Shown piece by piece: positions 1 through 7,885 of a DNA stretch of 64,000 bases (position 1 is its first letter; each line of letters opens with the position of its first letter). Under the pieces are notes generated by a model, which was not told the origin of the DNA, ran no database searches, and saw only the letters and a program-made list of their open reading frames with translations. This DNA comes from Bog-756 sp963699055. GTDB taxonomy: Bacteria > Actinomycetota > Acidimicrobiia > Acidimicrobiales > RAAP-2. The stretch is taken from NCBI GenBank assembly GCA_963699055.1, contig CAVOTA010000002.1:248001-312000 (forward strand), written 5' to 3'. The translations under genes were made by a program, and so were the position numbers.

Positions 1-1216
1 CGAAGGCGGCCAGTGCGTCCGGGTCCGGCGGGGGGGCGAGCCCCGGACCGTCCGGGACCGGGACGAGCAGTCGACCGGTTCCGGGATCGACCCGGGTGGC
101 CGTCGGGGCCACCAGGTCGCCGGCCAGGTAGGCGTCGGGTGGCGCCAGGTCGCCGGGGAGCGACGTACCCGGCAGGGCGCCGAGCGCCGTGGTCACCCGT
201 CGTCCGAGTCCGGACTCGAACATGCCACCCACCCACCACGGCACCCCCGCCGCCGTGCACCACGCCACCACGTCGAGGGCGCGGGCGATCCCCCCGAGGC
301 GGGCGGGCTTCACGCACACCACCGAGCACGCCCCCGACGCCACCGCCTCCTCGACGGCGGCCGGCCCGTCGAGGCTCTCGTCGAGGCAGACGGGAGTGGC
401 GATCCGGGCCGCCAGCGCCCGGTGGCTCGCCAGGTCGTCGCGGGCGAAGGGCTGTTCGATGCAGAGCAGTCCGAATCCGTCGAGGGCGGCCAGCGCATCG
501 AGGTCGCCCGGCCCGTAGGCGCCGTTGGCGTCGACCTGGAAGCGCGGGACGGGGCCGGCGGCCGTCGCCGCCCATCCGGCGAGGGCGGACACCACCGCCA
601 GCTCGTGCCCGGGTTCGATCTTGGCCTTCACCCGCACGTAGCCGTCCGACGCCAGTCCGGCGACCACGGCCACCAGGTCCTCCGTCGACGCGCGGGTGCC
701 GACGACGGCGCCCGGGGTCACCTCGGCTCCCGCCACGCCGAGCAGCTCGCCGAAGGACCGGTCCGCGGCCCGCAGGTGGGCGTCGGCCACCGCCGCCTCC
801 AGGGCGGCGAAGGCCAGCGGCCGACCGGGCGCCGACGCGGAGAGCCGGCCCAGCGCGCCCAGCGACGGCAGCAGGCCCCCGAGCGACCGGGCGGCGTGGA
901 CCAGGCCCGGGAGCAGGACCCGACCGAGGGTCTCGCGTGCCCCGTCGACGTCCTCGCCGTCGTAGGTGGTGTCGCCCAACGCCGCGCACTCCCCCCAGCC
1001 GTCGATGGGGTCGTCCCGCCCCGGCGCCCGACAGCGCAGGTGCACGAGCAGGAGGGGGCGGCTCCGGTGGGTCCCGACGGCCGTCCCCACCGGGGTGAGG
1101 AACGGCAGCTCGACCCGGACCAGGGCGGCGCCCTCGAGGAACAGGGCGGTCGCCGTCCCGAGCGAGTCCCACGCGTCCCGCACCGGGGGCACGGTGGCGT
1201 CGGGGGCGGCCTCCAT
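1..1216 (-). CDS. menC: o-succinylbenzoate synthase, C-terminus cut by the window edge
   Basis: Dehydrates SHCHC to o-succinylbenzoate in menaquinone synthesis (cytoplasmic, enolase superfamily). About 405 codons are visible and the frame is still open at base 1. Seen: an N-terminal capping region, then the barrel with a KAK pair near residue 195 (catalytic lysine), DAN near 226, the E of CIEQP near 250, the D of CLDES near 276 and the K of CVKPAR near 300, which match the Lys/Asp/Glu/Asp/Lys set of MenC. The ATG at 1216 is chosen because it opens the homologous frame and the divergent tRNA promoter lies just beyond. Its first ~190 bases are repeated at 1330-1521. menF and the C-methyltransferase of the same pathway are at 48.6-50.8 kb. 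Confidence 0.9.
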   Translation of the reverse strand, partial: MEAAPDATVPPVRDAWDSLGTATALFLEGAALVRVELPFLTPVGTAVGTHRSRPLLLVHLRCRAPGRDDPIDGWGECAALGDTTYDGEDVDGARETLGRVLLPGLVHAARSLGGLLPSLGALGRLSASAPGRPLAFAALEAAVADAHLRAADRSFGELLGVAGAEVTPGAVVGTRASTEDLVAVVAGLASDGYVRVKAKIEPGHELAVVSALAGWAATAAGPVPRFQVDANGAYGPGDLDALAALDGFGLLCIEQPFARDDLASHRALAARIATPVCLDESLDGPAAVEEAVASGACSVVCVKPARLGGIARALDVVAWCTAAGVPWWVGGMFESGLGRRVTTALGALPGTSLPGDLAPPDAYLAGDLVAPTATRVDPGTGRLLVPVPDGPGLAPPPDPDALAAF

Positions 1217-1266
1217 GGTGCGAGCCTAGGGTCGCCGGAGGGCAGGGGTAGGCTGCTGGCTCGCCG

Positions 1267-1323
1267 GCCCGGGTGGCGGAATGGCAGACGCGGTGGACTC
1301 AAAATCCACTGTCCGAGAGGGCG
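1267..1323 (+). pseudogene. Truncated tRNA-Leu(CAA), 5' part only
   Basis: Bases 1267-1323 match the acceptor 5' strand, D arm, anticodon arm (loop CTCAAAA) and start of the variable arm of the intact tRNA at 1572. The sequence then breaks into the second copy of menC, so there is no T arm and no 3' acceptor strand, and no functional tRNA can form. It is the left half of the tandem duplication. Confidence 0.85.
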
Positions 1324-1329
1324 GGCGTG

Positions 1330-1521
1330 CCGGCGCGACAGCGCAGGTGCACGAGCAGGAGGGGGCGGCTCGGTGGGTCCGACGGCCGTCCCCACCGGGG
1401 TGAGGAACGGCAGCTCGACCCGGACCAGGGCGGCGCCCTCGAGGAACAGGGCGGTCGCCGTCCCGAGCGAGTCCACCGCGTCCCGCACCGGGGGCACGGT
1501 GGCGTCGGGGGCGGCCTCCAT
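1330..1521 (-). pseudogene. Duplicated menC 5' fragment, frameshifted
   Basis: Second copy of the menC start region, beginning at an ATG at 1521. The first ~48 codons match the real menC apart from one substitution (DAV for DAW). Single-base losses then shift the frame, and it runs into the truncated tRNA copy. It has no active-site residues. Any transcript from its start would read on, out of frame, into the real menC. Confidence 0.8.
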
Positions 1522-1553
1522 GGTGCGAGCCTAGGGTCGCCGGAGGGCAGGGG

Positions 1554-1559
1554 TAGGCT
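1554..1559 (+). promoter_or_regulatory. Putative -10 box of the tRNA-Leu gene
   Basis: TAGGCT lies 12 bases before the mature tRNA 5' end, a typical actinobacterial -10 hexamer. The same hexamer precedes the truncated copy at 1249-1254. No clear -35 was recognised. Confidence 0.4.
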
Positions 1560-1571
1560 GCTGGCTCGCCG

Positions 1572-1654
1572 GCCCGGGTGGCGGAATGGCAGACGCGGTG
1601 GACTCAAAATCCACTGTCCGAGAGGGCGTGCGGGTTCGAATCCCGCCCCGGGCA
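1572..1654 (+). tRNA. tRNA-Leu (anticodon CAA)
   Basis: Class II tRNA with a 7-bp acceptor stem (1572-1578 with 1647-1653), anticodon stem 1598-1602/1610-1614, anticodon CAA at 1605-1607, a long variable arm, and T arm 1630-1634/1642-1646 with loop TTCGAAT. CCA is not fully encoded: the discriminator A is followed by CCG. Its 3' 21 bases form attL of the integrated element, so insertion left the tRNA intact. Confidence 0.96.
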
Positions 1655-1656
1655 CC
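1634..1656 (+). other. attL: attL (23-bp core in tRNA-Leu 3' end)
   Basis: The 23 bases from the T loop to just past the discriminator base recur exactly at 14681-14703. This is the classic signature of tyrosine-recombinase integration into a tRNA 3' end. The integrase encoded at 3843-5072 is the likely enzyme. Confidence 0.93.
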
Positions 1657-1737
1657 GACTGTTTCAGGTGTTTCTCCAGGTCAGCACACTGCAACCGGAG
1701 AACGAAAGACCATGAAGTGCCGTCCGCGGTAGCAGGT

Positions 1738-1763
1738 CGGTAACAGTGGTCACAACTGGTCAC
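1738..1763. promoter_or_regulatory. Candidate integrase arm-type sites, left end
   Basis: GGTAACA (1738-1744) is followed by two direct copies of TGGTCACA (1746-1753, 1756-1763). The same two motifs recur at the right end of the element (14545-14563). Matching repeats about 90-130 bases inside both att cores suggest arm sites for the integrase. This is inferred from motif sharing only. Confidence 0.45.
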
Positions 1764-1866
1764 ACCTGTGGCTCAAGTGCCGCTCGCGCCATCTCCACTT
1801 CCCCCCCAAGCGTCACGGCGTAGAGGCTCCCCTGCTGATCCAGCGCTTCCACAAAGGACTCCAACT
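1760..1866 (-). pseudogene. 3' fragment of a small gene split by the IS3 element
   Basis: Encodes a ~36-residue C-terminal tail beginning QLESFVEALD and ending at a TGA at 1760. Removing 1867-3158 joins this frame directly to the 5' fragment at 3159-3492, giving one product of about 147 residues. I do not recognise the family. Confidence 0.5.
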
Positions 1867-1881
1867 GAACCGCCCCGGGTT

Positions 1882-2804
1882 TCATAGAGACTCGCGGGTT
1901 TGGGAACCGGCCATCTCGGCCGGGGTGTTCTGACGGTAGTAGTTGGCCTCGAACTCTGCCGGCGGGACCATGCCGATCTCGGTGTGCAGGCGCCGGTGGT
2001 TGAACCAGTCGACGTAGGTGAGCGTCGACCATTCGACGTCTTCGACACCCTTCCAGGGACCTCGACGGTGGATGAGCTCGGCCTTGTAGAGGCCATTGAA
2101 GCTCTCGGCCAGGGCGTTGTCATAGGAGTCGCCTCGGCTGCCCACTGATGCCACCGCTCCGGCCTCGGCCAGTCGCTCGGTGTAGCGAATCGACAAGTAC
2201 TGGACTCCACGGTCCGAGTGATGGACCAGTTCGGACAGGTCCTGATGACGGCGGCCGTAGACGGCCATCTCGAGGGCGTCGATGGCGAGGTCGCTGCGAA
2301 GTGAGGTCGAGGCCTGCCAGCCGACAATGCACCGACTGAAGACGTCGATGACGAAGGCCACATAGACCCAGCCCGAATGAGTCTTCACGTAGGTCAGGTC
2401 CGCCACCCAAAGGCGGTTCGGCCCCGGTGCATGGAACTGCCGTTCGACGAGGTCGGCCGGTCGGGTGAGCGTGTCGTCCCCGATGGTCGTCCGCTTCCAG
2501 ACCCGGCCCCGGCGGGCTCCTGGAGACCTTCGCTGCGCATCAGGCGCTCGACGGTGCAGCGGGCCACCCTCGTGCCCTCCCGGTTCAGCTGGGCCCAGAC
2601 CTTGTCGGCGCCGTAGACAGAGAAGTTCTCGGCGAACACCCGGGTGATCTCGGGCTTCAGCTGCTCGTCCCGCTGCGCCCTGGCACACGGCGGTCGGGAC
2701 TTCCTGGCGTAGTAGGTGGCGGGAGCGAACTGCAGGGTCCTGCAGATCGGCTCGACTCCCCAGCGACCCTTCCGGGCGTCGATGTAGGCGACTACCTCTT
2801 CGTT
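1882..2804 (-). pseudogene. IS3-family transposase OrfB (DDE), frameshifted
   Basis: OrfB begins by ribosomal frameshift or overlap at the end of orfA (the frame reads NEEVVAYIDARKG from about 2804). It runs through the HTH_21 region (YGADKVWAQLNREGT), and near 2520 one G is missing after LMRSEGLQ. The frame then resumes as ARRGRVWKRTT. The downstream part holds the rve domain with D in WVADLTYV, D in VHHSDRGVQY and E in NALAESFNG. With the missing base restored it is a normal ~300-residue OrfB. As read it cannot make an active transposase. Confidence 0.85.
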
Positions 2805-3109
2805 CGACCGTCGAGCTCGGTCGCGAAGAAAATCGAGGCGTCCTTCAGGATCTCATTGGCTCGGCGGAGCTCCCGGTTCTCCTTCTCGAGCGCCTTCAGT
2901 CGTGCCCGCTCGTCGGTCGTGAGTCCGGCCCGCTGGCCGTTGTCGATCTCGGCTCTGCGGACCCACTTGCGCAGCGTCTCGGGTGTCATGCCGAGCATGC
3001 CGGCAATGGCGGTCATCGCCGCCCATTCGGAGGGGTACTCGGGACGGTGATCGAAGTACATCCGGATGGCCCGCTCACGGACCTCCGGCGAGTAGGGACT
3101 TCTTGGCAT
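2792..3109 (-). CDS. IS3-family transposase OrfA
   Basis: 105 residues. Residues ~1-60 form the HTH_Tnp_1 domain (TPETLRKWVRRAEI) that binds the IS ends. Residues ~68-95 form a leucine-rich coiled coil (RLKALEKENRELRRANEIL), the usual multimerisation segment. OrfA and OrfB normally make the transposase by -1 frameshifting where the genes overlap near 2800. OrfA looks intact, but its partner is broken. Confidence 0.9.
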   Translation of the reverse strand: MPRSPYSPEVRERAIRMYFDHRPEYPSEWAAMTAIAGMLGMTPETLRKWVRRAEIDNGQRAGLTTDERARLKALEKENRELRRANEILKDASIFFATELDGRTKR

Positions 3110-3158
3110 AGCTCCATCCTCTCAAGGGTTAGAGCCTCCAGGATTCCCGGGGCGGTTC

Positions 3159-3492
3159 GGTCGATCTCTCCGTCCTCGGACGGCCGAGCCCTTCCGACGT
3201 GAGAAACGCTCTCGCTTGCAATGCCATAGTCACGCCGCAGGGCCGCTTCATTCTCGGTTTGAGGTGACCAATCCGCCACCAGATCCGTGGCGCTCGCGCA
3301 GTTCGACCGCCCTCCAATAATTAGAAACTCAATCAGGAGGCGGTAATTGGTGAACCAATCCTCAAGGCACGCAATTTCAACGATGTGCGGCAGAGTGGGG
3401 TCACACGTGAACGGAATTAGGCCGCCGACCAACCAGACGGCGTGACCGACGCGAGCGAAGGTGTGGGATGTCGGTTCAATGTTCATTGGCAT
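3159..3492 (-). pseudogene. 5' fragment of a small gene split by the IS3 element
   Basis: ATG at 3492, 111 residues up to the IS boundary; beyond that the frame is IS sequence. The fragment has a hydrophobic start and segments such as LIEFLIIGG. I recognise no family. Base composition is visibly less GC-rich than the chromosome, as for other cargo genes of the element. The 3' part lies at 1760-1866, and the two parts are in frame once the IS is removed. Confidence 0.5.
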
Positions 3493-3513
3493 GCAACTGT
3501 AGATCGACCGCGA

Positions 3514-3837
3514 TCAAGTGCCCCCGAGCGGCATGCCCCAAGGTTCGTTGAGCAGGTCCTGGAAGTCGCCTTCAGGTGCATCGCCGTACTCGACCACCTT
3601 GTTCAGCAGTGCGATTCCGTCGTGGTAGCCGCGAGATGTCTCGGCGTCATAGTCACGGTCAATGTCCTTCCCGAACCAGCTCTTCGTCACGCCCGTGGAC
3701 ACACCGATTGCCATGTGCACTCCGTAGGCATACAGCTTCTCCGGGGTGTCGAAACTCCCCCTCCCCATGCCCTTCTCAGTCCACCGTCGAAAGTCGACCA
3801 TCCAGTGAGCGATGCGCTTTTGACCTTTGGTCCGCAT
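3514..3837 (-). CDS. Hypothetical protein, element cargo
   Basis: 107 residues, no recognised family, no signal peptide and no membrane segment. It is rich in charged and aromatic residues (HWMVDFRRWTEKG, KSWFGKDIDRDYD). A GGGAGG ribosome site lies about 10 bases before the ATG. It sits 5 bases downstream of the integrase stop, so the two are probably co-transcribed. Composition is less GC-rich than the flanking chromosome, which fits acquisition with the element. Confidence 0.6.
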   Translation of the reverse strand: MRTKGQKRIAHWMVDFRRWTEKGMGRGSFDTPEKLYAYGVHMAIGVSTGVTKSWFGKDIDRDYDAETSRGYHDGIALLNKVVEYGDAPEGDFQDLLNEPWGMPLGGT

Positions 3838-3842
3838 GTTCT

Positions 3843-5072
3843 TCAGCCTCCCGTGGAAGCGCCAGCACCGTCAACCATGGCCGCCACGGCGGAGGCTGCC
3901 TGTGAGCCGGCATCCTCGAACAGGTGGCCGTATCGGTCCTGGGTGAAAGCGACCGATGCGTGACCGAGCCGCCGGGTGATGAGGAGGAGCTGCTCCCCCG
4001 CTTCAATCAGGTGGGCGACGTGGGTGTGCCTCAGATCGTGGAAGCGGATCCGGGGGAGGCCGTGGCGAGCCACTCGGCGGTTGAACACCTGGGCCACGGA
4101 CTCCGGATCGAGGGGTCGCCCGTCAGGCTCCGTGAACACGAGGTCGCGCTCGTCCAGCCAACCGGATCCCACAGCAAGCCGGTGTTCGGCCTGTTGCCTC
4201 CAACGCGCCTTCAGCACCGCGACGGTCCCTTGGTCGAGGTCGATGGTCCGGCGGCCTCGGTCCGTCTTCGGCTCAGAGAACCGGAGTCCTCCGTCGGTCG
4301 CTCCGGGGCTACGGACGACGAGCAGCTGCTGTCGCACCTGTAGACGAGCACTGCCGAGGTCGACGTCGGTCCACCGAAGCCCGCAGACCTCTCCCCTGCG
4401 CATCCCGGTCATCGAAGCAACCCTGAACAGTGGTCCGAGCTGCTCACCGGCCGTCTTGTCGAGGAACGTGCGGAGATCTGCCGGTGTCCACCAGGCCATC
4501 TCCGGTGCCTTGACTGACTTCGCTCGCGGCGGCTTCGCTCGGTCGGCGACGTTGCGCTCGAGGGTCCCATCGTCGACGGCATCCTTCAGAGCCTTGTGCA
4601 GCACGATGTGGATGTAGCGCACCGTCTTCGGGCTGAGGCCGCCCGGACGCTGCCTCCGTCCTGACTCCAGGAGTGCGGTGTAGAGCTTGTTCAAGTCCTG
4701 AGGGCCCAGGGAGTCGAGACGACGGCCACCCAGCCCGTGCGGCTCGTCGATCACGTAGTCACAGTTCCGGCGGTAGCCGTCGATCGTCGACGGCCGCAGT
4801 CCGGTCGTTGGTAGGCCAGCGAGCCACTTCGTGAGGTACTCCTTCACGGTGATCTTCGCCGGTGCGACGTAGGTCTGCTTCCGAGCCTTGCCCCGGATCT
4901 CGTCGAGCGCTTCCTGGGCCAGCTTTTTCGTGGCGAACCCTCGGCGGTGGGCCATGCGGCGCCGGCCATCTGGCTTCACTCCGGCGTCCACAACGAACCA
5001 CCAGGTTCCTGCCGTCTCGTCCTTTCGCGGTGCCGCGCTCGCTGCTCGCGCCTTCGTGGTGGTCTTGGTCAT
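3843..5072 (-). CDS. int: Tyrosine recombinase / phage integrase
   Basis: 409 residues. Catalyses site-specific integration at the tRNA-Leu 3' end. Residues ~10-65 resemble the AP2-like arm-binding domain (WWFVVDAG, KPDGRRRM), 73-180 the SAM-like core-binding domain (TVKEYLTKWL), and 195-385 the catalytic domain with R225 (GMRRGE), H345-x2-R348 (HDLRH), H371 (RRLGH) and the nucleophile Y381. All key residues are present and the length is normal. The ATG overlaps the upstream stop by four bases (5069-5072), indicating translational coupling. It is transcribed toward attL. Confidence 0.95.
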   Translation of the reverse strand: MTKTTTKARAASAAPRKDETAGTWWFVVDAGVKPDGRRRMAHRRGFATKKLAQEALDEIRGKARKQTYVAPAKITVKEYLTKWLAGLPTTGLRPSTIDGYRRNCDYVIDEPHGLGGRRLDSLGPQDLNKLYTALLESGRRQRPGGLSPKTVRYIHIVLHKALKDAVDDGTLERNVADRAKPPRAKSVKAPEMAWWTPADLRTFLDKTAGEQLGPLFRVASMTGMRRGEVCGLRWTDVDLGSARLQVRQQLLVVRSPGATDGGLRFSEPKTDRGRRTIDLDQGTVAVLKARWRQQAEHRLAVGSGWLDERDLVFTEPDGRPLDPESVAQVFNRRVARHGLPRIRFHDLRHTHVAHLIEAGEQLLLITRRLGHASVAFTQDRYGHLFEDAGSQAASAVAAMVDGAGASTGG

Positions 5073-5644
5073 GGCTTACTCGCTCTCTTGGTCGGTGGCA
5101 TTTCCGATGGGAAGCGCTTGCGCGCCAACCCCACCCATCGACCTGCAGTTGGTCGGCTCAAATGGAATCGGTTCATGACTGCCAGCGTCGGTTTCGAGTT
5201 CGCCTCGGAGTAGACGCGGGCGACCTCTCGCAGCAGCTCGTCCGTCATCTGGTGACGTTGGCGATGACTGGCCGACCGAGCCAGGACGTCCTCGTCACCG
5301 GTACCGGTCGCCTGCACGAACACGGAGTCGTTTTGGATCTCGACCTTCATCGAGTAGAGCGTCAGTGACTCACGGACGTACTGAGCGAGCGGGATCTTCC
5401 TGAGAGCCTCAGTCGAAACTGGCGGACCTCCGGGTCTGATCCTGCAGCGCAACTCACTGCACCGCGGCAGCCTGTCAATCACCTGCACGGTGATCTCAAG
5501 CATCACCGGACAATCGGGATCATCGACCTCCGCAACGTACCGGGCGGGAATGTGTAGTCCCTCGGACCCGTAAGGCACGAGGGTCTCAAACGTCATGGTC
5601 GTGTCCATCGCCGTTAGGCCCCGGTACCTGGTCATGGGCTCCAA
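5069..5644 (-). CDS. Element protein upstream of integrase, possible DNA-binding regulator
   Basis: 191 residues. The last ~65 residues hold a helix-rich segment (MTDELLREVARVY; FHLSRPTAGRWVGLARKRF) that looks like a helix-turn-helix used to match an integrase or replication partner. Small proteins of this type commonly precede integrase in actinobacterial integrative elements. The first ~120 residues are beta-rich and unrecognised. The stop overlaps the integrase start. The promoter is in the divergent region to its right. In-frame ATG codons also occur 12 and 36 bases downstream of 5644, so the start is not certain. Confidence 0.65.
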   Translation of the reverse strand: MEPMTRYRGLTAMDTTMTFETLVPYGSEGLHIPARYVAEVDDPDCPVMLEITVQVIDRLPRCSELRCRIRPGGPPVSTEALRKIPLAQYVRESLTLYSMKVEIQNDSVFVQATGTGDEDVLARSASHRQRHQMTDELLREVARVYSEANSKPTLAVMNRFHLSRPTAGRWVGLARKRFPSEMPPTKRASKP

Positions 5645-5738
5645 GTTACGCTGGCGTTATCTCACTGTCAATGTACTAGATCACAATGCCGGATAAACGA
5701 TATGGTTCGCAACGTTCGGCCAGCGTACAGTTCCCGGC
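5645..5738. promoter_or_regulatory. Divergent control region between the integrase and XRE/Xis operons
   Basis: A 94-base, visibly AT-richer gap between divergent transcription units. It has an 8-bp inverted repeat, ACGCTGGC at 5648-5655 and GCCAGCGT at 5719-5726, about 64 bases apart. A repressor bound to both half-sites (the adjacent XRE protein is the obvious candidate) could control both directions. Function is inferred. Confidence 0.5.
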
Positions 5739-5984
5739 ATGAAGCTGTCAGAGATCCTCCTAGTCGCTCAGGCGAATCATTGGGCGGCAACGGGCGACGC
5801 CCGTCAGCTTCGTGTATCAGCCGGCCTAACTCAGCAACAGGTCGGTGATCACTGTGGCGTCACCGGGACGGCCATTGCCCACTGGGAGGCAGCAGCCAGG
5901 TCTCCCCGGGGCCGCCCGGGCATTCGCTGGGCTCGACTCCTGGCCGAACTGGCAGCCAGGAACGAACAGGCGGCGTCGGCATGA
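5739..5984 (+). CDS. XRE-like helix-turn-helix regulator
   Basis: 81 residues. The core (RQLRVSAGLTQQQVGDHCGV then TAIAHWEAA) matches the Cro/CI-type HTH fold, residues ~22-60. It is probably the element's switch regulator acting on the divergent region next to it. The stop overlaps the next ATG (ATGA, 5981-5984), so it is the first gene of a coupled rightward operon. Confidence 0.75.
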   Translation: MKLSEILLVAQANHWAATGDARQLRVSAGLTQQQVGDHCGVTGTAIAHWEAAARSPRGRPGIRWARLLAELAARNEQAASA

Positions 5985-6226
5985 CAGTTCCGATCCCTAC
6001 GGAGCAGCCGACGATGAGCGTCGAAGAGGCTGGAAGATGCCTCGGCTTGGGCAGGAGCGCCAGCTACGAGGCCGTTCGTCGGGGAGAGCTCCCCGCACTC
6101 AGATTTGGTCGCTCAGTTCGTGTGGCTACGGCCGAGCTACGACGCATGCTCGGGATCGACCCGCCCATCGGCGACGACCCAATAGCCGCCACCGTCCTCC
6201 CGATACGCCGACCGTCCGTCGGGTGA
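5981..6226 (+). CDS. xis: Excisionase-family DNA-binding protein
   Basis: 81 residues with a winged-helix excisionase/MerR-like motif: MSVEEAGRCLGLGRSASYEAVRRGELPAL... then RFGRSVRVATAELRRML, residues ~11-58. Such proteins bend att DNA and bias the integrase toward excision, and some also act as replication or repression factors. It overlaps the XRE gene upstream and the small gene downstream by four bases each. Confidence 0.8.
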   Translation: MTVPIPTEQPTMSVEEAGRCLGLGRSASYEAVRRGELPALRFGRSVRVATAELRRMLGIDPPIGDDPIAATVLPIRRPSVG

Positions 6227-6414
6227 ACACTGACCGCTCAGACTGCGGCACTTGCGAGGCGGAGGCCCTGCTCCGTGTCATGGCCGTACGCGACCTCCTG
6301 GACCTCGTCATCTGGAATCAGACGGATCCGCTCAAGGGCGTCGAGTCCGCGATCAGCGGCCTCAACCTCTCACGCAACCAGCTCCGCGCTGCGCGATGGG
6401 AGTCCGACTCGTGA
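6223..6414 (+). CDS. Small hypothetical protein in the element operon
   Basis: 63 residues from a GTG that overlaps the xis stop (GTGA). Contains CGTC near the N-terminus and a helical body (EALLRVMAVRDLLDLVIWNQ). No family recognised. Coupling on both sides (the GTG at 6411 overlaps its stop) supports it as a real gene. Confidence 0.55.
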   Translation: MNTDRSDCGTCEAEALLRVMAVRDLLDLVIWNQTDPLKGVESAISGLNLSRNQLRAARWESDS

Positions 6415-7885
6415 CGACCCACCAGGAACCTGCCGGCGCTCGGTCAGAGACCGGCTCTCCTGGACGCGTCCCCCGCGTGATCTGGCAGCCGAGGCCGACG
6501 TCCTTGGCTCCGTGATGCTTGCCGGCGTCGAGTGTCTCGATGACGTCCGATCGGTGGTGGACGTCGGGGACTTCTACAGCCCGCGGCACGCGGCGATCTT
6601 CTCGACCCTCGGTGAGCTGGCAGCGCAGGGCGGCGGGCTGGGGCCGATCCTCGTCGCCGCCGAACTGGTCGATAGCCCGTACCCCGTTGACGCCGGGGAG
6701 CTGACGAGCATGATGACCAACGCCACCGGCCGGACCAGCGCGGCGGCACATGCCCGACTCGTCGCCGACCTCGCTCGCCATCGCCGAGTCATCGCCGGGG
6801 GCCATGACGCGATCGAAGCTGGCTACCGCCGCGACGGGGATGCGGCCGCCGCGATTGGGCGGGCCCTAGTCGACCAGGGACGCCCGTCTGAGAGCCGACT
6901 TGGCCGACTCGTCGACGGCGCATCCTTCGTCACCACCGAAGCCACGGTGACTCCCCTGTGGGGTACCGGCGACGAGGTGCTCTGGAGCAAGGGCGAGGCG
7001 TGCATCCTCTGCGGTCCAACCGGGATCGGCAAGGGAACGATCGCGCAGCAGCTCGCGCTCGGACTGATCGGCCTCCGTCCGGGCCCGCTGCTCGGCCTCG
7101 AGATCGACGCCGACCCCGATCGCATCGTGCTCTACCTCGCCATGGACCGCCCCGGGCAGGCTGCGAGGTCTCTGCGGCGCATGGTGACCGACGATCAGCT
7201 CCCGGAGCTGTCCCGTCGGCTGAAGGTATGGCGCGGGCCGCCGGAGCGCGACCTGGCTCGGTTCCCCGGCGACCTCCTCGCCATGGCCATCCGCGAGGGC
7301 GCCTCCGTGGTGATCGTCGACTCGCTGAAGGATGCGGCAGTCAAGCTGCCCGATGACGAGGTCGGCGCGCTGTGGAACCGGGCCGTCCAGACCGCGCTCG
7401 CCGCCGGAGTCGAGGTGTTGGTCCTCCACCACCAGCGGAAGGGCCAGCAGGGCAGCCGGCCGAAGGCGATCGACGACGTCTACGGCTCGACGTGGATCAC
7501 GGCAGGTGCCGGCTCCGTCGTGCTGCTCTGGGGATCGCCTGGAGACGCCGCCGTCGAACTGGTCCACCTGAAGCAGCCGCTTGCCGCCGTCGGCCCCCTC
7601 AAGATCGAGCACGACAAGCGGACAGGAGCCAGTTCCCTTCGTGACCAGTTCGACCTCCTGAGGGCCCTCCGGGCAGCTCCCCGCGGCCTGTCTGCGCCCG
7701 AGGCTGCCCGTCAGTGGTTCGAGGTCGATCGACCCGACGACAACCAGAGGCGGAAGGCGAAGCGTCAACTCGAAGGCCTGGTCCGCCGGGGCCTGGCACA
7801 GCGTCGGGACGCCAGTGCAGGCGGTCCGGGCGGCACGGACGCGGCCCGCTACTACGCCACTACCGACCGGGAGGATGACCTGTGA
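6411..7885 (+). CDS. DnaB/RepA-like replication ATPase, probable N-terminal frameshift
   Basis: Body of ~470 residues. An N-terminal DnaB-N-like helical region (PPRDLAAEADVLG) is followed by a RecA-like ATPase with Walker A GPTGIGKGT at about 7015-7041, Walker B VVIVDSL, and a sensor-like segment VLVLHHQRKG, then a C-terminal winged-helix region. Likely loads or drives replication of the excised element. No ATG, GTG or TTG lies in this frame between 6275 and 6512, yet the DnaB-N motif begins near 6463. The GTG at 6411 overlaps the previous stop but is in another frame, so one base is probably missing between 6411 and 6463. The uninterrupted frame itself runs from 6275. Confidence 0.75.

Larger units (their letters stand above)
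1021..1628. repeat. Imperfect tandem duplication of menC 5' end plus tRNA-Leu 5' half
   Basis: Copy 1 spans about 1021-1323 and copy 2 about 1330-1628, offset 305-307 bases. The copies differ by a few small changes: copy 2 has lost two bases next to CCGGCG at its start, lost single bases in the GGCTCC and GGTCCC runs, and reads CCACC where copy 1 reads CCCAC. The unit holds the menC start region, the intergenic promoter and the tRNA up to its variable arm. Confidence 0.9.
1866..3159 (-). mobile_element. IS3-family insertion sequence
   Basis: About 1.29 kb. The left end reads TGAACCGCCCCGGG and the right end is its inverted repeat with one mismatch at the outermost base. It encodes orfA and a frameshifted orfB with the DDE core. 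No 3-bp target duplication is visible. The IS is probably immobile on its own because orfB is broken. Confidence 0.85.

Noticed and set aside
718..1521. 267-aa minus-strand frame opening in the second menC copy and running into the first
   Set aside because: It joins the duplicated menC start, the truncated tRNA and an out-of-frame part of menC. The real menC opens at 1216 in another frame with all active-site residues.
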